Below, one piece after another: positions 1 through 5,646 of a stretch of 10,650 bases of DNA; position 1 is the first letter of the stretch; each line of letters starts with the position of its first letter. The DNA comes from CALKHT01 sp964511575. Lineage in GTDB: Bacteria; Planctomycetota; Phycisphaerae; Phycisphaerales; Phycisphaeraceae. The DNA lies in the NCBI GenBank assembly GCA_964511575.1, contig CAZEFM010000114.1:1-10650 (forward strand), written 5' to 3'. A program made the position numbers and the translations under genes. The notes under the pieces are model-generated. The model was not told where the DNA came from. It saw only the letters and a program-made list of their open reading frames with translations, and ran no database searches.

Positions 1-517
1 ACATGCGGTGATTGGCGAGCTCAGCCTGGCGATGCTGCTCGGCCGTGAGAATACCCCCATTCTTAAAAACGCACGCCACCCCATCACCGAAATCTCCAAT
101 CCAGTCGTACTTGCCCGGAGCGACGACCCAACCGCCCGCAGCGTCGATCACGCCATATCGCTCGTCGACCGTAACCACCGCACGTCCTTGATTGAATCGC
201 CTGCCGCTTTCGAACTGCATGGCAATGGCGATTCTCCCGTCGAGATCAACGTATCCGTGTTTCCTACCGCGCGGATCAGCCTTTTTGCTGAGCTCGTCAT
301 TTCTGAAAGCAAGCGCCAGCCCTTCCGAATACTGATCAACGATCATGAACGGCCGCGCCATCCATTCACCCGTCACTGCATCGAAATTTCCGACTTCTCC
401 GGACGAGAACTCCACGATCACAATCGGCGGGGCGGAACGCTCCTCCGCGGAATGCGTCCCCCCTATTGCGGATGCTATCAAAAGCGCAGCGACAACCCGT
501 GAGTAATCCCATCTCAT
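1..517 (-). CDS. Secreted WG-repeat protein, 5' part (3' end outside window)
   Basis: Reading the minus strand from the ATG at 517 gives 172 codons without a stop to the left edge, so the C-terminus lies outside the window. The start is supported by GGAAGGA at 526-532, 8 bases upstream. Residues 1-23 look like a Sec signal peptide: a short charged start, a hydrophobic stretch (VVAALLIASAIGG), and probable cleavage near THSA. Residues 88-117 (HGYVDLDGRIAIAMQFESG...) and 120-150 (RYGVIDAAGGWVVAPGKYDW...) are typical WG/KWG repeats, with the pattern 'Y-G-x-I-D-x-x-G' followed by 'F-x-x-x-x-x-F-x-x-G-x-A'. Residues 32-71 look like a degenerate first repeat. WG repeats form beta-structured extracellular or envelope proteins of mostly unknown function; the family assignment is firm, the role is not. 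The gene diverges from the ECF operon and is separated from it by an IS remnant. The plus-strand ORF over this region is a shadow. Confidence 0.82.
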   Translation of the reverse strand, partial: MRWDYSRVVAALLIASAIGGTHSAEERSAPPIVIVEFSSGEVGNFDAVTGEWMARPFMIVDQYSEGLALAFRNDELSKKADPRGRKHGYVDLDGRIAIAMQFESGRRFNQGRAVVTVDERYGVIDAAGGWVVAPGKYDWIGDFGDGVACVFKNGGILTAEQHRQAELANHRM

Positions 518-525
518 CGATGTGG

Positions 526-532
526 TCCTTCC
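526..532 (-). promoter_or_regulatory. Ribosome binding site of the WG-repeat gene
   Basis: The minus strand reads GGAAGGA, 8 bases before the ATG at 517. This is a good Shine-Dalgarno match and fixes the start of a gene whose 3' end is not visible. Confidence 0.65.
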
Positions 533-661
533 AAGTTCTCATGGAACAGGCGGCCAGACGTCATCTGCCGGTTCACTCTTGTGCCACTCCAAGGGATTTG
601 TGCAGAACCATCCGCGATGGCTTCCGTCCGCTGCTGGAGCTAGTGGCCCCCGCCAAACAGT

Positions 662-1020
662 CTACAACTTATTCAGCGTCTTTCTCGCCCGCTTAACCTT
701 GGCGAGGATGTCGTTGGCCGAGGCGGTCCAGATGAACGGCTTGGGATTGGCGTTGTGCGCATGGATGTACTCGGCAGTTCCCCCGATCAGGTCATCAACG
801 TTATAGAAGCTGCCGTGTCGCAAGGCCTTCTCGCTCAGGTCCCGAAAGAACCGTTCGATCATGTTCAGCCACGATGCGATGGTCGGGTGAAGTGAAAATG
901 AAACCGCGGGTTTCTCGCCGCCCACGCTTGCACCTTCGGATGTTTGTGCGTCGCGTAGTTGTCGCAGATCAGGTGGACCTGCTTGTCGCCATTCACCTTG
1001 GACTTAATAAGATCATTCCT
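662..1020 (-). pseudogene. IS630-family transposase remnant, frameshifted and 5'-truncated
   Basis: The minus strand encodes the C-terminal DDE region of an IS630/Tc1-mariner-type transposase in two frames. The upstream frame (about 1020-886) gives QVHLICDNYATHKHPKVQAW and NPRFHFHFT, where the Asp of the CDNY motif is the second catalytic carboxylate. The downstream frame (about 885-662) gives IASWLNMIERFFRDLSEKAL followed by a region ending in NPKPFIWTASANDILAKVKR, and contains the third carboxylate (Glu of MIERFF). The frames join at ACCCGACC (minus strand, near 882-889), where family members would read FTPT; one missing C explains the switch. Left uncorrected, the upstream frame stops at 865-867. 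No convincing N-terminal catalytic domain with the first Asp is seen upstream of about 1020; that frame stays open only to 1119, with sequence I cannot align to the family. No terminal inverted repeats were recognised. This is almost certainly a dead fragment. Confidence 0.82.
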
Positions 1021-1319
1021 GGTCTTGATATCGACGTGCCCGGACGGCCCAATGTTCCGGCAACGGTGATGCGCCCGGCCGGTGCAAGTGTCGCCATACG
1101 CGTCACCGCCGCGGCGAGGTTACGGAAGTTCCTGGGCTAGAGTGGGTGGGCCGACTGGGCTACGCCCCCTCCCACACGAAGGCTCGGCGGTTGGTACTTG
1201 TCGAAGAGCCGTACTCCTGCGCGATCCGTCACCGCAGTGGTCATAAGGGTTTCCTTGGTGAAGCCTGGTCGCGTTCTCTGTAAACTATGCATGCCAACGG
1301 GGTTGCGCAATTGTGCGAA
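1021..1319. other. Intergenic stretch without a supported gene
   Basis: I see no convincing gene between the transposase remnant and the sigma-factor upstream region. A 35-codon minus-strand ORF (1137-1244) starts with an ATG preceded by AAGGAA at good spacing, but it has no recognisable family and ends abruptly. The part nearest the remnant (1021-1119) may be degraded transposase sequence. A plus-strand ORF at 874-1140 runs across the remnant and is a shadow. Confidence 0.5.
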
Positions 1320-1350
1320 ATTTACAAAAAATTTTCGGACACGGTGTTAG
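1320..1350 (+). promoter_or_regulatory. Candidate promoter of the ECF sigma operon (AT-rich block)
   Basis: An unusually AT-rich run (ATTTACAAAAAATTTTCGG, 1320-1338) in otherwise GC-rich DNA lies about 40-70 bases before the sigma-factor start. TTTACA at 1321-1326 could be a -35 element and TGTTAG at 1345-1350 a weak -10 with an 18-base spacer. An ECF-type autoregulated promoter is equally possible. Assignment of exact elements is a guess; the base-composition change and position are what is seen. Confidence 0.3.
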
Positions 1351-1391
1351 AAAGCGAGCCTTGGCCTGTAGTGCGTTGTTGAGGAGACGCG

Positions 1392-1919
1392 ATGCCGCTG
1401 TCTGAGGAAGAAATGATGCGTTTGCTGCTTCGCGAGCAGTTGCCGCTACTGGCGTACATCCGTGCGATCGTGCGCGACCAGCACCTTGCGGAGGATCTGT
1501 TCCAGGAGGTCTCGGTTCTGGCGGTGCAGAGCCGAAGCAAGATCGAATCGCGGGAACACTTCATTCGCTGGCTGCGATTGACGGCGCGTCATCGCTCGAT
1601 CAACGCGCTCCAGAAGGTGGGTGGTCGGACTTTAAAGCTTGATCCGCGGGTGCTGGACCTTCTTGACGAGGATCGCCTCCATTGCGATCACCAGAACGCG
1701 GACGATGAACTGGCGGCCTTGCGTCAGTGCGTCGCGACGCTGTCACCCTCGGCCCAGCGGTTGATCAGTCTTCGCTACACCGAAGAGCTGGATGGGAAGC
1801 AGATCGCGGTGATGGTCAAGCGCAGTGCCGCTTCCGTTTACATGTCGCTCAGCCGCATCCGCCGGGCGCTGCTCAATTGTGTCGAAAGGCAATTAGGTTT
1901 GGACAGGGGGGAAGCCTGA
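1392..1919 (+). CDS. ECF-family RNA polymerase sigma factor (Planctomycetes/Verrucomicrobia type)
   Basis: The 175-residue protein has the two-domain layout of an extracytoplasmic-function sigma factor. Region 2 (residues about 11-76) contains QLPLLAYIRAIVRDQHLAED and LFQEV, the core-RNAP and -10 binding helices; DLFQEV is the classic region 2.2 signature. Region 4 (about 105-168) contains LSPSAQRLISLRYTEELDGK and KRSAASVYMSLSRIRRAL, the helix-turn-helix that reads the -35 element. The length and the conserved 'SLRY...G..IA....S...V...LSRIR..L' pattern match the sigma-70 group common in Rhodopirellula-like planctomycetes. GAGGAG at 1381-1386 stands 5 bases before the ATG. The stop overlaps the start of the FecR-like gene by one base (TGATG), so the sigma factor and its probable anti-sigma partner are translationally coupled. 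It should direct RNA polymerase to its own promoter and to the local regulon; the target promoters are not identified. Confidence 0.93.
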   Translation: MPLSEEEMMRLLLREQLPLLAYIRAIVRDQHLAEDLFQEVSVLAVQSRSKIESREHFIRWLRLTARHRSINALQKVGGRTLKLDPRVLDLLDEDRLHCDHQNADDELAALRQCVATLSPSAQRLISLRYTEELDGKQIAVMVKRSAASVYMSLSRIRRALLNCVERQLGLDRGEA

Positions 1920-3829
1920 TGAATTTCGAAGCAGCAGAGTTCAGCCGCCGCGACGATGAAGTCATCCAACTGGTTGAAACGTATCTGGAGGATGTGATCG
2001 ACGATGAGCACATGCAGCGGTTGAATACCGCCCTGTTGACGGATGTGCGTGCGCGTCGACTCTTCGAAAGGTTGTGTCTGCAGGATCAGGGGCTTCGCCG
2101 CATTCACCGGCCGAGCGCATTCGATCCGTTCCCGCTGCACGAGGAAGAGGATGAGGACTACTGGGGCAATCTGGAAGAACTGTCGCCGGTGAGCAACCCG
2201 CCGCTTCGCCACCTTGCGCCCGTTGATGCCGGTAAGGCGTCGTCGATTTCCGCGCGGCGTCACGGGCAAGCTTTGCCCGGCCGCTCCTCCGATGCGGATG
2301 TGGTATTCAGCATCGCCGGGATCAACGTGTACCGTTCAACAGCCGTTCGACGGACCGGTATCACGCTGAACATCCGGCACCTGGCAGCCGTGGCGGCGAT
2401 GCTCGCGTTGGCGGCGACCGCATGGTGGGCCTGGCCGACGTCGCAAGAGTATCGTGAACCGGGCCAACTCGTCGAGAAATCGTCGCCTGATGGGCAATGG
2501 AACGAGCCTGTTCCCGCCGGCCACATTGATCTGCCTGTGGCGCGCGTGACCGGCGTGGTGGATGCGGAATGGGACCAGGCGGTACCGCTGCGGCGCGGCG
2601 TCGACCTGCATCGCGGCAAACGTTTCAAGCTCACCGGCGGCAACATGGAGATCACCCTAAATCAGGGTGCAAAGGTGTTGCTCGATGCTCCGTGCGAAGT
2701 TGTTCTTGATGGGGTCAACGGCTTGTCGCTGGAGCGCGGCAAGATGGTGGCGCGGGTCACCCCCGGATCGAAACACTTCAAGGTTCAAACCGCTGCGGCG
2801 GAAGTGATTGATCTGGGAACCGAGTTTGGTGTCGAGGTCGACGAGCGGATGGACACACTCGTGCAGGTGTACGAGGGCGTGGTGTCACTGACAGTGGGCG
2901 ACGACGAGGCATCGCGACAAACCAGGTTGCTGATGTCCGAACAGTCGGTGCGCGTGGATCATGCGACGGCCAGGATCAGGGAGCAGCCCTACGCGCCGCA
3001 TTACTTTCGCCGTACGGCGTCGGACCCGAAGCTGGCCTACGCGCGGGCGGTGTTCGTCCTGAATCCGTTGGCCTATTGGGATTTCGAAGGTGCCACCACT
3101 GACGCGGTCATTCGCGACCGGGCGGGATCTCGTCACGCGACGCGCATGGATGCGGTCACTTTCACTGAGGGCCGTGTGGGCGACACCGCCGCCGTGTTCA
3201 ACGGCGACAACAGCGTGATCGCCATTCCGGGGTTTGCCGGCAAGCTGAATGAACAGTTCACCGTCAGCGCATGGATCGCGCCGCGCTCGGCGGGCGGCGG
3301 TGGGCTCGGCCGCATCCTGTCGTACAGCGACATCGTCAGCAACGGCACCCGCGCGCAACGTCCGACGGGATGGGAGATCGGCTGTTCATTGGAGTCGTCG
3401 GCCGTGTCCGGCGGCAGCGATCGCAATCACCTGTTTGCTCATGCGCCGACCACTGACATCCCCGTCACCGAGCGGTTCAATGTCGACACACCCGATGATA
3501 CGATCGATTTCGAATCGGGCGAATGGCGGCATGTGGTGGTGACATTCGGGCCTGCCACTTCCAAAGGGCAATGGGTGACATGGTACCTCGATGGCGAACC
3601 GGTTCATTTCGATCACATGGTTCCTTCGGTCACCGCGTATGAGGGACCGCTGCTCATTGGCAACTGGCCTGATTCCAACAGCGATGATGAGGATTGGAAC
3701 CGTGGCTTTGACGGTTTCATTGACGACGTGGCGATCTTTGACCGCGTGCTCAATGACGACGAGGTACGAACGCTCTACCGGGCGGCTCTGCCTCTCACCC
3801 CCGCGACCTTCGAAGGAGTTTCAGAATGA
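1919..3829 (+). CDS. FecR-domain anti-sigma-like membrane protein with C-terminal LamG/concanavalin-like domain
   Basis: The 636-residue protein starts at the ATG overlapping the sigma stop, with AGGGGGGAAG at 1905-1914 upstream. The frame is open back to 1727, but that extension lies inside the sigma gene and is rejected. Residues 1-150 are hydrophilic and probably cytoplasmic (N-terminal anti-sigma region, EVIQLVETYLEDVIDDEHMQ). Residues 154-172 form one membrane helix (HLAAVAAMLALAATAWWAW). Residues about 207-330 are a FecR domain, with GVVDAEWDQAVPLRRGVDLH, LERGKMVARVTPGSKHFKVQ and VIDLGTEFGVEVD as hallmark segments. Residues about 384-622 are a LamG/laminin_G_3 jelly roll: LAYWDFEG, AVFNGDNSVIAIPG, FTVSAWIAPR, EWRHVVVTF, WYLDGE, and FDGFIDDVAIFDRVLNDDEV at the end. 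FecR proteins relay an envelope signal to an ECF sigma factor; LamG domains often bind glycans. The combined role, glycan-sensing control of the neighbouring sigma factor, is inference from order and coupling. Confidence 0.92.
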   Translation: MNFEAAEFSRRDDEVIQLVETYLEDVIDDEHMQRLNTALLTDVRARRLFERLCLQDQGLRRIHRPSAFDPFPLHEEEDEDYWGNLEELSPVSNPPLRHLAPVDAGKASSISARRHGQALPGRSSDADVVFSIAGINVYRSTAVRRTGITLNIRHLAAVAAMLALAATAWWAWPTSQEYREPGQLVEKSSPDGQWNEPVPAGHIDLPVARVTGVVDAEWDQAVPLRRGVDLHRGKRFKLTGGNMEITLNQGAKVLLDAPCEVVLDGVNGLSLERGKMVARVTPGSKHFKVQTAAAEVIDLGTEFGVEVDERMDTLVQVYEGVVSLTVGDDEASRQTRLLMSEQSVRVDHATARIREQPYAPHYFRRTASDPKLAYARAVFVLNPLAYWDFEGATTDAVIRDRAGSRHATRMDAVTFTEGRVGDTAAVFNGDNSVIAIPGFAGKLNEQFTVSAWIAPRSAGGGGLGRILSYSDIVSNGTRAQRPTGWEIGCSLESSAVSGGSDRNHLFAHAPTTDIPVTERFNVDTPDDTIDFESGEWRHVVVTFGPATSKGQWVTWYLDGEPVHFDHMVPSVTAYEGPLLIGNWPDSNSDDEDWNRGFDGFIDDVAIFDRVLNDDEVRTLYRAALPLTPATFEGVSE

Positions 3830-4653
3830 ATCGGCACATGAGCGGTGCTGCAGAAGGCCGGGGCTTCGCCGCAACAATCCAATCAGTTCGTTCGCCGATG
3901 CGCGGTTTCACGTTGATCGAGTTGCTCGTGGTGATTTCGATCATTGCCTTGCTGATTGCATTGCTTCTGCCGGCTTTGAGCCGGGCACGCAGCATGGCCA
4001 AGCAGACGCAGTGTGCGAGCCACCTGCGCCAGATCGGCACGGGATCGGTCGCTTACGCGGCGGACCACGAAGGCATGTTGCCCGCGTTTACGCTCGAGTA
4101 TGCCAACGCCTTTTCGCCCGACCCCTATGTCAATGCCAACCGTGGCGTGTTCTCCTACCACACGACCACGCAGGGCAGCGATGTGCGGCGTGGCATCGGT
4201 ATCCTCGAGAAGGGCGGGTACTTTGGCAACGGGGCATTGATGTATTGTCCCGAGCCGAGCACCGAGGCCCCCACGAGCACGTTTCACAAGGAAACCTGGC
4301 AACCCTGGCGGTTTCCCACCCATACACCTCTCGAGGGCGGCCCGTACTCCAACTATGTGCCGATGGTCAATCTTCCCGAAGATTGGTCGGTCCAGCAGAT
4401 CAACGGAGCGCCATTTCAACTGTGGCGCCTGGAGATGATGAACCCACGCGTGCCCATGGTCCTCGAACTGGTGTTGCGGCAGGTTTATATGCATCACGAG
4501 AAGCGAGGTCTGAACGTGAGCAAGCCCGATGGCAGTGTACGCTGGTACGACATCGATGACGCGTTTATGAACCTGGTGTCGCCCGCTGTCGACGGGCCGG
4601 TCACAACCGTGCAGGATTACTGGGAAATGAATGATTGGTTTCTCAATCACTGA
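3826..4653 (+). CDS. Type II secretion-like pseudopilin (prepilin N-terminal cleavage/methylation protein)
   Basis: The 275-residue protein has a type III (prepilin) signal: a 27-residue leader ending in MRG, then FTLIELLVVISIIALLIALL. Processing is expected between Gly27 and Phe28, with the conserved Glu at mature position 5 (Glu32). The helix runs to about residue 50, followed by SRARSMAKQTQCASHLRQIG, the usual post-helix linker of planctomycete pseudopilins. The C-terminal part ends in the HEKRGLNVSKPDGSVRW block (224-240), similar to the 'H..G.N....DGSV' motif of DUF1559-like and related proteins. Gly27 could also follow an internal start at Met25, giving an extremely short leader. Met1 is preferred because GAAGGAG (3812-3818) lies 7 bases upstream and ATGA overlaps the FecR stop by four bases. 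It belongs to the sigma/FecR operon; whether it joins a secretion pseudopilus or another filament is not known. Confidence 0.9.
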   Translation: MNRHMSGAAEGRGFAATIQSVRSPMRGFTLIELLVVISIIALLIALLLPALSRARSMAKQTQCASHLRQIGTGSVAYAADHEGMLPAFTLEYANAFSPDPYVNANRGVFSYHTTTQGSDVRRGIGILEKGGYFGNGALMYCPEPSTEAPTSTFHKETWQPWRFPTHTPLEGGPYSNYVPMVNLPEDWSVQQINGAPFQLWRLEMMNPRVPMVLELVLRQVYMHHEKRGLNVSKPDGSVRWYDIDDAFMNLVSPAVDGPVTTVQDYWEMNDWFLNH

Positions 4654-4806
4654 ATCGATGACAACGAACGAAAGGAGAGAGACAGGAGGAAGATATGTCT
4701 GCAGCGTATCGCGGGTTGCATGCCTGAACGGAAGACGTCACGCGCATCGCACCCACCCTAATCAAGGCGATTTCATTCATTCAACCTTGGAACAAAGAGA
4801 CTTGCC
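4654..4806 (+). promoter_or_regulatory. Leader between pseudopilin and PEP-CTERM genes, with a strongly translated-looking micro-ORF
   Basis: This 153-base gap is purine-rich at its start. It carries AGGAGGA at 4684-4690, the strongest Shine-Dalgarno sequence in the window, 4 bases before an ATG at 4695 that opens a ten-codon reading frame (MSAAYRGLHA, stop at 4725-4727). The downstream gene has only a weak site (AAAGAG near 4795). No terminator hairpin is visible after the pseudopilin, so read-through into the PEP-CTERM gene is possible. A leader-peptide role is speculation. Confidence 0.3.
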
Positions 4807-5526
4807 ATGGCTAACCGCAACAACATTCTGAGTCTGACAGCCGCCGCTTTCCTTCTTGCTGCCGGTTCCGGCGCTCACGCCGCCATGATCACCGAACTGA
4901 CGAATCCGAGCTTCGAAACGACCTCCGGAACGACGGTGGTCGGGTGGGGTGAATCAGCGGGCGGCGCCAACTCGTCGATCATCAATCCAGTTGCCACATC
5001 GGTGGAGCCGGTCACCCCGTTCGGGAACGAACAGGCGCTCTTGATGCACCGGACGACCACCAATACGACGGATACGTGGATTTTCCAGTCGATCGGAACG
5101 GTCGGCGCGGAAGACGTCGGCACCGAACTGCGTCTGAGCCTGATTGCGGCGTCCCGCAGCACCATTACCGGTGACGGCACCTCGGCGATGGGCGGTGCCA
5201 CGGGCATCGTCGGGTTCTTTATCGGGGTCACCGATGTCGCAATGGGAACGAATGTCGGTGATCAGCTTGCATCTTCGGTTGATGCCTCTCTTGATCCGGG
5301 TGAGGGCTTTCACACGCTCAGCGACACGATCACCATCGGCGCGGACCTGTTGGGCCAGGAGCTTTTCGTCCGCATCTCCATTCACACGAACCAGCCCAAT
5401 GGTGAGTCCGATCAGTACTACTTCGACAATGTGCAACTGGATGTGATTCCCGAACCCAGCGCAGCCCTGCTGATGGGCATTCCCGCATTGGCGGTGCTTC
5501 TGCGCCGTTCTCGATCCAGCGCGTAA
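4807..5526 (+). CDS. PEP-CTERM sorting domain protein, exported, jelly-roll-like
   Basis: The 239-residue protein has an N-terminal signal peptide (residues 1-25, hydrophobic LTAAAFLLAAGSG, likely cleavage after AHA). Its C-terminal sorting signal comprises Pro215-Glu216-Pro217, then a membrane stretch SAALLMGIPALAVLL, then RRSR at 233-236. This is the PEP-CTERM/exosortase signal: the protein is expected to be exported, recognised by an exosortase and anchored or released at the surface. The middle (about 28-212) begins ITELTNPSFETTSGT and VVGWGES and ends YYFDNVQLDVIPEP; 'NPSFE....GW' and 'FDNVQL' are typical of beta-sandwich modules related to carbohydrate-binding domains. It is rich in Thr, Ser and Gly, as is usual for glycosylated PEP-CTERM proteins. 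No exosortase gene is in the window. No substrate can be named; a glycan-binding surface role fits the neighbours. Confidence 0.88.
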   Translation: MANRNNILSLTAAAFLLAAGSGAHAAMITELTNPSFETTSGTTVVGWGESAGGANSSIINPVATSVEPVTPFGNEQALLMHRTTTNTTDTWIFQSIGTVGAEDVGTELRLSLIAASRSTITGDGTSAMGGATGIVGFFIGVTDVAMGTNVGDQLASSVDASLDPGEGFHTLSDTITIGADLLGQELFVRISIHTNQPNGESDQYYFDNVQLDVIPEPSAALLMGIPALAVLLRRSRSSA

Positions 5527-5567
5527 CGCGGGAATGGTTTGAAGCGACGCATGACCACACCTACTGC

Positions 5568-5603
5568 GAACCGGCGTCGTTGAGGCGGCGCCGGTTCTTT
5601 CTT
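5568..5603 (+). terminator. Rho-independent terminator after the PEP-CTERM gene
   Basis: GAACCGGCGTCG (5568-5579) pairs with CGGCGCCGGTTC (5586-5597) across a six-base loop (TTGAGG), giving a 12-bp stem with one T-G wobble. It is followed by TTTCTT (5598-5603). It lies 42 bases after the PEP-CTERM stop and 43 bases before the GH28 start, so it should separate or attenuate transcription between the two genes. Confidence 0.8.
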
Positions 5604-5633
5604 GGCCCTGCAAGATATTCCCTCCCGTTGTTT

Positions 5634-5639
5634 CAGGAG
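5634..5639 (+). promoter_or_regulatory. Ribosome binding site of the GH28/esterase gene
   Basis: CAGGAG ends 7 bases before the ATG at 5647 and decides that start. A nearer ATG at 5643 is out of frame and stops after four codons. Confidence 0.55.
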
Positions 5640-5646
5640 TTGATGG

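Noticed and set aside
8..502. Plus-strand 164-codon ORF
   Set aside because: It is antisense to the WG-repeat protein, which has a signal peptide, a ribosome binding site and clear repeats; the plus frame has no recognisable domain.
620..1160. Terminal inverted repeats of the IS630 element
   Set aside because: The sequences flanking the remnant on both sides were compared by eye and no convincing inverted match was found.
1137..1244. 35-codon minus-strand ORF with AAGGAA before its ATG
   Set aside because: It is short, has no recognisable family, and low-complexity GC-rich sequence can give this by chance.
1727..1918. 64-codon N-terminal extension of the FecR-like frame
   Set aside because: It lies wholly inside the sigma-factor gene in another frame, while the ATG at 1919 has a good ribosome binding site and a typical stop/start overlap.
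3591..4559. 322-codon plus-strand ORF across the FecR/pseudopilin junction
   Set aside because: It is out of frame with two well-supported genes and shows no domain of its own.
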